Counted from the first letter of the stretch, positions 1 through 7,822 are shown. The stretch: DNA of 38,961 bases from Phaeobacter sp. HF9A (GCF_011806385.1 NZ_JAATOX010000025.1:1-38961), one strand, 5' to 3'. Notes: generated by a model not told the origin, from the letters alone. Numbers and translations: made by a program.

Positions 1-39
1 CAGCCCGAAGCGAAATATCTCAGGCGCCGACCGCACGGC

Positions 40-1077
40 CTATCCCGACACCGGCAGCCGCAGCGCCGCGATCAGATCCTGCATATCCTGCGGCAAGGGC
101 GCCTCAAAACGCATCTCCTCGCCCTGCACCGGATGTTTGAACCCCAGCACCGCCGCATGCAGCGCCTGGCGCTGGAACTGCGAAATCGCCGAGATCCCCT
201 GCGGGCTCAGCACCTTGGGCGAAAGCTTGCGCTTGCCGCCATAGGTCGGATCGCCCAGCAAGCCATGCCCCGCATGCGCCAGATGCACCCGGATCTGATG
301 GGTGCGCCCGGTCTCCAGCCAGCATTCCACCAGCGAGACCACCGGCGGCGTGCCAAAGCCTTCGACAATCCGCGCCCGGGTCACCGCGTGGCGCCCGCCC
401 TCAAACAGCACCGCCTGACGCTGCCGGTCGGTCTTGTGACGCGCCAGCTGGGTGGTGATCTTCAGGATATGGCCGGGCTCAAAGCTCACCCCCCGCACCC
501 CGCGCAGACGCGGATCGGTGCCGTCCGGCGTGCCATAGCACAGTGCCTGATAGTAGCGCTCCACCGTGTGGCGCTCAAACTGCGCCGCCAGCCCCTGATG
601 CGCCGCATCGGATTTCGCCACCACCAGAAGCCCCGAGGTCTCCTTGTCGATCCGATGCACAATGCCCGGGCGTTTCACCCCGCCCACACCGGACAGCGCG
701 TCGCCACAGTGATGCAGCAAGGCATTGACCAACGTCCCCGAAGGGCTGCCCGGCGCCGGATGCACCACCATGCCCGCCGGTTTGTTGATCACGATCAGAT
801 CGTCATCCTCATAGACCACCTCCAGCGGGATCTCCTCGGGGCCGATATGGCTGTCCGTGGCCTCCTCCACCGTGATCACGATCTGCGCGCCTTCCGAAAG
901 CTTCGCCTTAGCATCGCGCATCACCACGCCATCCACCAGGACCTGGCCCTCCTCGATCAGCCGCGCCAGACGGGTGCGCGACAGGTTGGCTTCGTCTGGC
1001 ACATCGCGCGCAATTGCTTTATCAAGCCGCTTGGGCGGAGTTTCCGCGATCACAAATTCAATGCGGCGGCTGGCCAT
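40..1077 (-). CDS. RluA/RluD family pseudouridine synthase
   Basis: It isomerises uridines to pseudouridine in RNA; RluD relatives modify helix 69 of 23S rRNA in the cytoplasm. The 345-residue protein has an N-terminal S4-like RNA-binding region (about residues 17-80) and the catalytic domain with the motif HRIDKETSG, whose aspartate (D144) is the expected catalytic residue. GRTHQIRVHLAH near the C-terminus is also typical. An open frame continues upstream, but the start chosen is MASRRIEF, because AAGGA lies 6 nt ahead of it and the S4 domain begins here. The start codon overlaps the start of the divergent DUF6476 gene. RluA or RluD specificity cannot be told from sequence alone. Confidence 0.93.
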   Translation of the reverse strand: MASRRIEFVIAETPPKRLDKAIARDVPDEANLSRTRLARLIEEGQVLVDGVVMRDAKAKLSEGAQIVITVEEATDSHIGPEEIPLEVVYEDDDLIVINKPAGMVVHPAPGSPSGTLVNALLHHCGDALSGVGGVKRPGIVHRIDKETSGLLVVAKSDAAHQGLAAQFERHTVERYYQALCYGTPDGTDPRLRGVRGVSFEPGHILKITTQLARHKTDRQRQAVLFEGGRHAVTRARIVEGFGTPPVVSLVECWLETGRTHQIRVHLAHAGHGLLGDPTYGGKRKLSPKVLSPQGISAISQFQRQALHAAVLGFKHPVQGEEMRFEAPLPQDMQDLIAALRLPVSG

Positions 1078-1393
1078 GGCAGATCCTTCCGATCCTGAAA
1101 CACAAGACGAACCGACGCAGCTGCGTGTGCTGCGACGCTCCGTGACCATGCTCACCCTGACCATGGTCGCCGGGGTTCTAGTGGTATTCCCGCTGCTTGT
1201 CATCCGCTTGTGGACCGGCGCGGAAAAACCGGCAATGCCACAACTGCCGGCAGAGATCACCCTGCCAGAGGGCGCGACCGCGCGCGCCGTGACCTTTGGC
1301 GGCGACTGGATCGCTGTCGTCACCACCGATGACGACATCCTGATCCTGGATGCTGCCACCGGCGATGTACGCCAAAGCCTGCATATCGACTAG
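1076..1393 (+). CDS. DUF6476 family small membrane protein
   Basis: A 105-residue protein of unknown function, resembling the small DUF6476 family next to RluA genes in Rhodobacterales. A charged N-terminus of about 20 residues is followed by one hydrophobic segment (about 25-47) and a C-terminal part with short alternating strands (VTFGGDWIAVVTTDDDILILDAATGDV) that resembles one blade of a beta-propeller. It is probably a single-pass inner-membrane protein. Its ATG overlaps the ATG of the divergent pseudouridine synthase in the shared CATG, so its ribosome-binding region lies inside the other gene. No clear Shine-Dalgarno sequence is visible, so a start a few codons away is possible. Confidence 0.75.
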   Translation: MADPSDPETQDEPTQLRVLRRSVTMLTLTMVAGVLVVFPLLVIRLWTGAEKPAMPQLPAEITLPEGATARAVTFGGDWIAVVTTDDDILILDAATGDVRQSLHID

Positions 1394-1421
1394 GCCAGAG
1401 ACCTTCCGGCCAATGCGCGCC

Positions 1422-1985
1422 TCAGGAGCGCAGCAGAACCTTGGTGGAATCCAGCGCCTGGGCGATGCGGGTATATTGGTTGCGCCGTTCCTTGCTGCCC
1501 GCACTGCGCAGCAGCACCGTGCGCGCCTCTTCCAGAATGGCCTCGGCCTGCTGGTTGACCGCATCCAGCCGCGCCGCATCCACCGCCGTCAGTGGCCGCG
1601 CCGTCGCACCGCCGCCCGGCTTGGTGCTGGTCACCCGCACGGCCCCATTGCCAGAGGCCCGATTGCCGCGAGCCAGGTTTTCCAGCTTGCTGGAGGTATC
1701 CTGCAACACCGCGCGCACCTCGTCGTAATCGGTGCCATCCGGGATCTCGGAGGACACCGCGTCCAGCCGCTCCGCCAGACAGTCCACCCGATAACTGGTA
1801 TCGCTGATCCCGGCACAGAAGGCCTGCACCGTGGCAAGACTGGTCACCAGGGATTGCGCAAAACTGGCCGACCCGAACTGCCCCGAGGGCACAACGACCG
1901 TATAGACCAGCTGCTGCTGCGCCTGCGCAACCTGCCCGCTCACAATCAAACAGGCGGCCCCAATTGCTGCCACTGACTGTTTCAT
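1422..1985 (-). CDS. hypothetical secreted protein
   Basis: I do not recognise a family. The 187-residue product begins with a clear Sec signal peptide (MKQSVAAIGAACLIVSGQVA, cleavage likely after AQAQ), so the mature protein should be periplasmic. It has two cysteines (in FCAGI and VDCLAE) that could form a disulfide, and helical stretches around 60-105 and 135-180. The ATG at 1985 is chosen because GGAGGT lies 4 nt upstream; a TTG four codons earlier is less likely. It converges with the DUF6476 gene, with 28 nt between the stop codons. Confidence 0.72.
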   Translation of the reverse strand: MKQSVAAIGAACLIVSGQVAQAQQQLVYTVVVPSGQFGSASFAQSLVTSLATVQAFCAGISDTSYRVDCLAERLDAVSSEIPDGTDYDEVRAVLQDTSSKLENLARGNRASGNGAVRVTSTKPGGGATARPLTAVDAARLDAVNQQAEAILEEARTVLLRSAGSKERRNQYTRIAQALDSTKVLLRS

Positions 1986-2247
1986 CTTGACCTCCAAAAA
2001 CTACCAAAAACCGATGTATTCACGTGGCAAGGTTAGCCCAAGACACCCCAGCTGCGAAGCCTGCCTGTGGCAAAATCGGCCCCCCGGGCGCGACCCTCAG
2101 TAAAACTCCAACATTCCGGCAGCATTCCGCTGATCAAGCCGCGCTGCCGGGCTCGCGCTAGAAAATCATCGAATTTTTGCCGCCATTGCCTTAAGACATG
2201 AACTGCGTCCTGCTGATGACGATGTCTTTTGCCAAATAGAGTTTATC

Positions 2248-2628
2248 ATGAGTTCAATCAAACAGCTTTGCTGCGCCGCCCTTTGCATGATCCTACCCGC
2301 CACGGCCTCCCACGCTCAGGGTGCCGCCGCCGCAGAAGCCCGCGCGCGGCTGGTCTGCGGTTCGGGAACCCTGGTTTCGGCGACCTATCTGCCGGGTGGT
2401 CTGCTGCAAGCCACTTGCCGTCAAAACACGCCAAACAGCACCAGCAATGCCGGCAATGCCAATAGCGGAACCGGCGGCGGCAACGGGCTGGGCACCGGCG
2501 GCCTTGGTGGCACTGGCATTGCAGGAACAACCGTCGCTGTGGGTGTAGCGCTGACCGTGATCTCCTCCGGGGGTGACACCGCGACGACCACCACAGAGGC
2601 CAGTGCAGGTCCGACCAATCTCGAATAG
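2248..2628 (+). CDS. hypothetical secreted Gly/Thr-rich protein
   Basis: The 126-residue product has a signal peptide (residues 1-23, ending ASHAQG). A short conserved-looking part contains two cysteines (LVCGSGTL and LQATCRQ), followed by an Asn/Ser then Gly-rich segment (about 70-98) and a hydrophobic stretch GTTVAVGVALTVISSGG (about 95-111). This layout suggests a small envelope protein with a glycine-rich linker and possibly one membrane-inserting helix; no function can be given. The Shine-Dalgarno sequence is weak. An inverted repeat AAGACAT/ATGTCTT (2193-2199, 2222-2228) sits just upstream and could affect expression. Confidence 0.65.
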   Translation: MSSIKQLCCAALCMILPATASHAQGAAAAEARARLVCGSGTLVSATYLPGGLLQATCRQNTPNSTSNAGNANSGTGGGNGLGTGGLGGTGIAGTTVAVGVALTVISSGGDTATTTTEASAGPTNLE

Positions 2629-2848
2629 CGCACGCCGCAGGCTCCAGGCTCTTGCGAGGCGTGCATAAGGTATGAACCGCCCGACAGCTGCGACTTCGCG
2701 CGGCTGAACCGGCGAAGATTGCAAGAAAATAGCGAAACGCAGGAGCCATCAGGTAAAGACCCAAGCCGCCATGGGGCTACGCCCCTAGCCCCGAGATCAC
2801 GCCGTGGAGCTGGTGTATTTCAATCTTTTTTGTCTGTGTGGTGGGGAA

Positions 2849-2925
2849 TGGTACCGCCTCCCTGGCTTGAACAGGGGACCTCTGGATCCACAATCCAGCG
2901 CTCTAACCAACTGAGCTAAGGCGGC
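2849..2925 (-). tRNA. tRNA-His (GTG anticodon)
   Basis: Read on the minus strand it folds as a cloverleaf: acceptor arms GCCGCCT and AGGCGGT, D arm GCTC/GAGC, anticodon arm CTGGA/TCCAG around loop TTGTGGA with anticodon GTG, and T arm CCCTG/CAGGG with TTCAAGC loop. The 3' CCA is encoded. The base before G1 is T, so no G-1 is encoded; the first pair is G1:U72 and the discriminator is A73. These departures from the usual G-1/C73 histidine identity are known in alphaproteobacteria. Confidence 0.96.
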
Positions 2926-3254
2926 ACTGAGGGGCCGTTTATAGCACAGAAAATCAGAGCGCAAGAGGCCATGTCACAAGTTTTTTGCAGAAGCCCGAAT
3001 TCTCTGTGCTGACCCCTTTGACACGGGCCGAACTTGGCGCCTTTGCCCCACCCGGGCCCGCCCCTGAGCGGCCTGGCGCTGCCGTGGCGGGCGGCCTTTC
3101 AAATGGGGTGATTCTATATCCAAGTGGCGAGGCCGTTGATCTTTCGGTCCTTCCGGTGGCCGCGCCTGCGGGTTTTTCGGGGAACATCTTGCCTTTTAAG
3201 CGTTTGCAAGCTAGCAGATATGCCTTCACAGCTTGGCCCCCAAAGGAGCGGCAC

Positions 3255-3443
3255 ATGGGTATCAACACCGAACGCGATATCGAAGCCAACATGCAAATCG
3301 GCCCGACCGATGCTGGCATGGTTCGTATTTTCATCGAAGCCAATGGCGTCGAAGTTCCGATGGATTTCGATCCCGAAGAAGCCGATGAAATCGCTGATGA
3401 AATTCGTGCAGCCGCCATGGCCGCCCGTGCCGTCAGCGACTGA
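3255..3443 (+). CDS. DUF6324 family small protein
   Basis: A 62-residue acidic protein beginning MGINTERDIEANMQIGPTD, matching my recollection of the small conserved DUF6324 family of Rhodobacterales. The function is unknown. It has no signal peptide or membrane segment; the second half is a strongly helical, Glu/Asp/Ala-rich region (about residues 38-60), suggesting a cytosolic protein that binds a partner. The frame stays open upstream to 2985, but that part is proline-rich and poorly protein-like, while AAAGGAG lies 6 nt before the chosen ATG. A strong terminator follows the gene. Confidence 0.85.
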   Translation: MGINTERDIEANMQIGPTDAGMVRIFIEANGVEVPMDFDPEEADEIADEIRAAAMAARAVSD

Positions 3444-3480
3444 CGCGCCGTCAAAGTAACAAAAAATTGGCGACCGACAG

Positions 3481-3505
3481 GCCGGGCCCAGCGCCCGGCT
3501 TTTTT
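3481..3505 (+). terminator. rho-independent terminator of the DUF6324 gene
   Basis: A perfect 7-bp stem GCCGGGC/GCCCGGC with a 5-nt loop is followed directly by six T residues, 37 nt after the stop codon. Confidence 0.88.
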
Positions 3506-3633
3506 GCGCCTTATTGTTGCCGGGAAATGGCCCGGGCACGGCGCGCAGCCTTACCCGGCCAGGCTCTGGTTAATTGGCTAATACCCATGCCCACATAGGG
3601 ATATGCGTAAGATTTTATCCGTTGCATTTACGT

Positions 3634-3654
3634 AGGTTAGGGCCGTGTTAACCT
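3634..3654. promoter_or_regulatory. inverted repeat in the promoter region of the 3705 gene
   Basis: Arms AGGTTA and TAACCT are separated by 9 nt, about 50 nt before the start codon. The right arm lies in TTAACC, which resembles a CtrA half-site, but no full TTAA-N7-TTAA motif is present. It may be an operator; this is inference. Confidence 0.25.
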
Positions 3655-3704
3655 AAGTCTCCAGATGATTAAGAGACGTCAAGTGTCTACTTGGAGCCTG
3701 TGCT

Positions 3705-4730
3705 ATGTATGAATTTTCCACCCCACCTTTGGGGGTACTGGTCAACCTGCCGGGCGCCATCGCTTCGGCCAACGGGCCGCAGGCGGCAGCGCTCTCCCTT
3801 TCCAACACCGACAGCCTGACCACCAATCAGCTGCAAAACCACGTCGCCCAGGCCCGCCGGGCCCGCAACAAGCTGATCGACCAGGTCTCCAAACCGCCCC
3901 AGCCCGGCTGGAAGGTCGCGATGGAGCAGATTTCCGATACGGTGACGCAGATGGAGCGGGTGCTGACCTTCCTCCAGACGCAAACCGGCGCCTTGCCCGC
4001 GAAACCGGCGGAGGACATGAATGCCATCGCGGTATTTCCCTCCGGTGACGCGATGCAGCAGTCCGGCAAAACGCCGGAACGTCTGCCGTCGGCGGTAGAA
4101 ACCCCGACGGCCCCCTTTAGCGCCGCCACCGCAGCGGACCGCGCGCCCCGCGTCATCTACGTGATGGACGAAGGCGTGATGATCCTGGGCCGCCCCGAAG
4201 GGCCGTCTCCCGCCGCCTCGCAGCGCCGAGAGACCCGCACGGAGGCCGCCTCCCAGGCCGCGCCCGCAACGTCGAACCGCGCCAGCGCCACCATCGTCGC
4301 CTTGCCCCTGACAGAAGAGCAGCAGCGCGCCAGCGCCGATCTGATCACCCTCGCTCGCAACGCCTACGAGCAGCTGCAACGCAGCCAGCCGGATCGAGAA
4401 GCCGCCGCGCTGGTCACGGATCGCGATGTCGGCCTCACCGGCAATCTGTCGCAGGACCCCGCCGCGCCTCCCTCGCCCGAGCGTGTGGATCTGACCCAGA
4501 CGGCCGGTGCGGTTGACCCCGCGCGGAGCAGCCCGGCACAGGCAGCCCCCAAGGTGCCCACCGTACAGGACGCGCTGCTGGCGCCGGTGGACCCGTTTGA
4601 GGAAACGCCCGCAGAAGAGGCCGCCGCCCCGCAGGAAGCACAGCGCATCCTGGCCCTGCAACTGGATGGCGCAGGCGACATTATCTACATCGTGCCACCT
4701 GCCAAGGCGGCGATGGATCTGATCGCCTGA
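3705..4730 (+). CDS. hypothetical Ala/Pro-rich protein
   Basis: I do not recognise this 341-residue protein. There is no signal peptide and no membrane helix. The N-terminal third (about 25-105) is helical and could form a small bundle or coiled coil (HVAQARRARNKLIDQVS, then MEQISDTVTQMERVLTFLQ). The middle is Ala/Pro/Thr-rich and probably disordered, with a short ordered-looking island RVIYVMDEGVMILGRPEG (about 150-165) and a helix about 200-235. The last 25 residues (QRILALQLDGAGDIIYIVPP) echo the island, so two copies of a short beta element may be present. The ATG is preceded by GGAG at 8 nt and by an intergenic region of about 200 nt, so it is probably transcribed alone. Confidence 0.75.
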   Translation: MYEFSTPPLGVLVNLPGAIASANGPQAAALSLSNTDSLTTNQLQNHVAQARRARNKLIDQVSKPPQPGWKVAMEQISDTVTQMERVLTFLQTQTGALPAKPAEDMNAIAVFPSGDAMQQSGKTPERLPSAVETPTAPFSAATAADRAPRVIYVMDEGVMILGRPEGPSPAASQRRETRTEAASQAAPATSNRASATIVALPLTEEQQRASADLITLARNAYEQLQRSQPDREAAALVTDRDVGLTGNLSQDPAAPPSPERVDLTQTAGAVDPARSSPAQAAPKVPTVQDALLAPVDPFEETPAEEAAAPQEAQRILALQLDGAGDIIYIVPPAKAAMDLIA

Positions 4731-4776
4731 TCCCGCGCCCCAGGGCGCATACAGACCCGGCCCGAGCGCGCCTGGC

Positions 4777-5337
4777 TCACGCCCCGGATCCAGCCTCGGG
4801 GGCGGCGATCAGCAGCCCATCCCGTCCGGGGCGCGGATCGCGCAGACGGTGCAGCCGATGGGCCGCATCCATGGCGAATTTCTGGATCAGCTTTTTGCGC
4901 CGCGCCGGCGCCAGCTTTTGCTCCGGCGCCATTCGAACCACCTCCGCATCATAGGCATCCGCAAGGATCAGCCCGCTGTCCTCCGGCAACAGCGCGGTCG
5001 GGAAATCCGTATCCACCGCCCAGAAATAGCGGTCGCACCACTCCAGATAGCCCTGCCATTTGCTGTCGCCCTGAAAATCGGCGCGGCTGGATTTGCACTC
5101 GATCACCCAAAGCTCCCCCTTGGGCCCCAGCGCCATCACATCCACCCGCAGCCCCCGGCAGGGCACGAATTCCTCGATCCCGGCAAAGCCAAGCGACCGC
5201 AAATAGCGCCCCACCCCACGGGCAAGCCGTTGGCCGGGTTGCATATTCGCCAGCGCGCGCCCCTCCGGCGCGAGGCCCGGATCGAAGGGTCCGTCCTCAG
5301 CCAGGGACGCCGTGGAATTCGAGATCAGCTTTGCCAT
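4777..5337 (-). CDS. mmcB: MmcB family DNA repair protein (PD-(D/E)xK nuclease fold)
   Basis: It resembles the MmcB-type proteins of alphaproteobacteria, which are linked to survival of DNA damage. The core (about residues 35-150) carries RVDVMALGPKGELWVIECKSS, in which D66, E80 and K82 fit the metal-binding D...ExK signature of the PD-(D/E)xK superfamily, followed by the family-typical LPEDSGLILADAYDAEVVR and LAPARRKKL. It should be cytosolic. The start is uncertain: the ATG at 5337 gives 186 residues, an ATG at 5358 would add seven, and neither has a good Shine-Dalgarno sequence. The last 20 residues are variable and probably disordered. Confidence 0.85.
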   Translation of the reverse strand: MAKLISNSTASLAEDGPFDPGLAPEGRALANMQPGQRLARGVGRYLRSLGFAGIEEFVPCRGLRVDVMALGPKGELWVIECKSSRADFQGDSKWQGYLEWCDRYFWAVDTDFPTALLPEDSGLILADAYDAEVVRMAPEQKLAPARRKKLIQKFAMDAAHRLHRLRDPRPGRDGLLIAAPEAGSGA

Positions 5338-5426
5338 GCCCCAGGGTGAACAATTCATGAACAAAAATCAAGCCCCACCGCAGCGCCCTGCCCCCTTGTG
5401 CCGGCCCCTCCGCCACATTAGGTAAT

Positions 5427-5625
5427 GCCTCAGGCGGGTTCTGCCCTTCTTGTGACAGGCAGCATTCCAGTGGCCTTAAGCAAATCCGAGGGAGCTGGCT
5501 CTGTCTGGATCCTGGTCCATTTACCTGGCGCCCACCTGTACATACAGGTCCTCGGGAATCAAAGCCGCACGGTTGACTGGCGGTTCTCGCCACTGTCTCC
5601 TCCATGGGAGGCGCTGCGCCAAGAC
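5427..5625 (+). ncRNA. candidate structured RNA, possibly 6S RNA (ssrS)
   Basis: This gap has no convincing protein but many long-range complementary pairs that nest into a rod: GCCTC (5427-5431) with GAGGC (5608-5612), CAGTGGC (5468-5474) with GCCACTG (5589-5595), and CCGAGG (5486-5491) with CCTCGG (5550-5555). A perfect dyad ACCTGTA/TACAGGT (5534-5549) lies near the tip, and a 6-bp hairpin GCTGCG/CGCAGC (5613-5630) follows the rod. A large bubble lies between the outer and inner stems, with a small GCCGC/GCGGT hairpin on its 3' side. Size, rod shape and bubble resemble 6S RNA, which binds RNA polymerase. A weak promoter (TTGTGC 5396-5401, GGTAAT 5421-5426) precedes it and a terminator follows at 5644. 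Family and exact ends are inferred. Confidence 0.45.
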
Positions 5626-5643
5626 GCAGCACCACGACGAAAG

Positions 5644-5684
5644 AGGCCGCGCCCCGGGATCCCGGACGCGGCCTTTGTCTTTTC
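5644..5684. terminator. bidirectional terminator
   Basis: Long inverted repeat with arms AGGCCGCG and CGCGGCCT around a CCCGGGATCCCGG-like centre. It has TTTGTCTTTT after it on the plus strand and a short T-rich run on the minus strand, so it can serve both the RNA candidate and the small membrane protein gene ending at 5715. Confidence 0.7.
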
Positions 5685-5714
5685 CGTGATCTGCCGTCCC
5701 GGCGTCAGGCGGGA

Positions 5715-6047
5715 TCAGCCCCGGCGTTGCGCAGCGGGGCGCTTGGCTGTGGCGGGCACCGGAATCGGGCGCAGCTCCGGCTGCATCTGCGCACCGATGC
5801 GGCGACCGCCGCGCGGGGTGTCGTCGCGCTCGGCCATCGACATGATCTTGAAGCCAAACTGCACGCCGCCAAACACCACGCCGTTGGAGATCCACAGCGC
5901 AAAGACCGCAACCAGCCCGGCGTCGCTGCCAAAGACCAGCGATCCCAGATTGGCGATATTGAACCACAAGAGCAGCGCCACAAAGATCGCGGCAAGCACC
6001 GCGCCCCAGATCGCACTGCGGATATAGAGTTTGATGAGTTCTGGCAT
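5715..6047 (-). CDS. hypothetical small membrane protein
   Basis: A 110-residue protein of no recognised family. Two hydrophobic segments (about 12-32 and 44-66) predict an inner-membrane hairpin. After the second helix comes KIMSMAERDDTPRGG and a basic, proline-rich tail that is probably cytoplasmic and disordered. The ATG at 6047 is chosen because GGAGG lies 6 nt upstream; the open frame nine codons earlier lacks this. It is divergent from the cyclase gene at 6213 and shares its intergenic region. Confidence 0.75.
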   Translation of the reverse strand: MPELIKLYIRSAIWGAVLAAIFVALLLWFNIANLGSLVFGSDAGLVAVFALWISNGVVFGGVQFGFKIMSMAERDDTPRGGRRIGAQMQPELRPIPVPATAKRPAAQRRG

Positions 6048-6212
6048 GGCTGCCTCCGCGCTGGTTTCAACCAAAAGATAGGGTCGAACATGCCCCCGGT
6101 CCAGCCTTGCAAAGAAGCTGCGACGATTTTACCGCCTTTCTGCGTATAACACTCCAAAGGGGCCGATGAGCCCCAGACATAACCCGCGACTGGCGGCAAG
6201 GGGACAGGGCTC

Positions 6213-7751
6213 ATGGCATTCACACAGCGGATCGGTCGGTTTCTCGTCAATCGGCCCCATCTGATCAACTGGGGGATCGGCATTGCCATTGTCACCCTGC
6301 CCCTGATGGTCTGGCTGGACCTGATGGCGATCACCGATCAATCCCTGCGCCGCCAGACACAGGCGCTGGATGCGGTGCTGGACACCATGCGCAGCTATTA
6401 CGCGCAGAACGTGATTGCCCGGCTGGACCCCGACAGCCCTACGGTTGCCACCCATGAGTATCACGATCAGGACGGCGCCATCCCGATCCCCGCCACCATG
6501 GCGATCGAGCTGGGAGAGCAGATCTCCTCTCACGGGTTGAACCTGCGCTATCGCTTTGCCTCGGATTATCCCTTCAAGGGGCGCGGAGAGAGCAGCCTGA
6601 CCGCAGAGGAAAGCCGCGCGCTGGCGGAGTTCCGGGCGGGCAGCGACCGGCCGCATCTGTTCTTTCGCAACGAGGATGCCAGCCTCTTTGCCCATAGCCT
6701 GACCATGGTCACCCCGGTGGTGATGGAGCCCACCTGCGTCGCCTGCCACAACAGCCACCCCCAAAGCGCCAAGACCGACTGGAAGGTGGGCGATATCCGG
6801 GGCGTTCAATCCTACAGCATCAGCCAACCGGTGGCGGTCAGCCTGATGTCCTTCAGCCATCTGCTGGCCTATATGATCGTCGCAGGCAGCCTTGGCGTGG
6901 TCTTTGCGCTGCATCAGCTGCGGCTGGCCAACCGGTTCAAGAAACTCAGCGAGGAGCTTTCCTCCAACAATGAATTCCTGGCCGGGATTTCGATGAAGAT
7001 CTCGCGCTACCTGTCGCCGCAGGTCTACCGGTCGATCTTCTCGGGCGAAAAGGATGCTGAAATCTCCACCGAGCGGAAAAAGCTGACGGTGTTTTTCTCT
7101 GACATCAAGGATTTCACCCAAACCGCCGAGACCCTGCAACCGGAGGAGCTCACCGCGCTGCTGAACGAGTATTTCACCGAAATGTCGGTGATCGCGGCCA
7201 AACATGGCGCCACCATCGACAAGTTCATCGGCGATGCCATCGTGGCCTTCTTTGGCGACCCCGAAACCCTTGGCACCGCCGAGGACGCGCGCGCCTGCGT
7301 TCGCATGGCGCTGGAGATGCAGGAGCGGCTGGGCGAGCTGGAACAGGAATGGCGGGCGCGCGGCATCGACCGCCCCTTCCGCGCCCGCATCGGCATCAAC
7401 ACCGGCTATTGCAACGTCGGCAACTTCGGCTCGCGCGAGCGGATGGATTACACCATCATCGGCGCCGAGGCCAATCTCGCCGCCCGGCTGGAAGCCGCCG
7501 CCGAACCCGGTGGCATCGTGATGAGCCACGAGACCTACGCCCATGTGCGCGACTTTGTGGCGGCAGAGCCAATGCCCGCGATGCAGTTCAAGGGGATCAG
7601 CCGCGACGTGCACCCCTATGCCATCGCCCCCGGCCGCGCCAACAACCTGCCCCCGGCAGAGGCCAGCCATGACGGCAAGAGCCTGACCGTGCATCTGGAC
7701 CGGCTCGACGCTGCGACACGGGCCAAGCTGGAAGCGCTGCTCGGCAGATAG
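6213..7751 (+). CDS. membrane class III adenylate/guanylate cyclase with DUF3365-like heme sensor
   Basis: It should make a cyclic nucleotide in response to a periplasmic signal. The 512-residue protein has a membrane helix at about 20-40, a periplasmic domain (about 41-210) of the DUF3365/Tll0287 type with the c-type heme motif CVACH (175-179), a second helix at about 213-235, a short signalling helix, and a class III catalytic domain (about 285-470). Metal-binding aspartates are D297 (FSDIKDFT) and D341 (GDAIVAFFG). K337 and D412 (MDYTIIG) fit the Lys/Asp pair of adenylate rather than guanylate cyclases, and N421 and R425 (NLAARL) complete the site. Heme attachment would make it a redox- or gas-sensing cyclase; that is inferred. 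It is transcribed alone and ends at a strong terminator. Confidence 0.92.
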   Translation: MAFTQRIGRFLVNRPHLINWGIGIAIVTLPLMVWLDLMAITDQSLRRQTQALDAVLDTMRSYYAQNVIARLDPDSPTVATHEYHDQDGAIPIPATMAIELGEQISSHGLNLRYRFASDYPFKGRGESSLTAEESRALAEFRAGSDRPHLFFRNEDASLFAHSLTMVTPVVMEPTCVACHNSHPQSAKTDWKVGDIRGVQSYSISQPVAVSLMSFSHLLAYMIVAGSLGVVFALHQLRLANRFKKLSEELSSNNEFLAGISMKISRYLSPQVYRSIFSGEKDAEISTERKKLTVFFSDIKDFTQTAETLQPEELTALLNEYFTEMSVIAAKHGATIDKFIGDAIVAFFGDPETLGTAEDARACVRMALEMQERLGELEQEWRARGIDRPFRARIGINTGYCNVGNFGSRERMDYTIIGAEANLAARLEAAAEPGGIVMSHETYAHVRDFVAAEPMPAMQFKGISRDVHPYAIAPGRANNLPPAEASHDGKSLTVHLDRLDAATRAKLEALLGR

Positions 7752-7769
7752 CCCGGCCCCATCCGCAAT

Positions 7770-7806
7770 AAAAAACGGCGCCCCGAAAGAGGCGCCGTTT
7801 GTTGTT
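7770..7806. terminator. bidirectional terminator between cyclase and BCCT genes
   Basis: A 10-bp stem AAACGGCGCC/GGCGCCGTTT with an 8-nt loop, flanked by A-rich sequence on the left and TTTGTTGTTTT on the right. It lies between convergent genes and can act both ways. Confidence 0.88.
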
Positions 7807-7822
7807 TTCAAAAGACCTGCGA

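Noticed and set aside
40..1359. Longer frame of 439 codons for the pseudouridine synthase
   Set aside because: The first 94 codons are Ser/Thr/Arg-rich and antisense to the DUF6476 gene; a good Shine-Dalgarno sequence and the S4 domain start at MASRRIEF.
2985..3254. Upstream extension of the DUF6324 frame
   Set aside because: Pro/Gly-rich and without a ribosome-binding site; the 62-residue start has AAAGGAG and matches the family.
5425..6149. Overlapping plus-strand frames across the RNA candidate and the small membrane gene
   Set aside because: Arg/Pro/Ala-rich shadow frames; they overlap a terminator and an antisense gene with a strong Shine-Dalgarno sequence.
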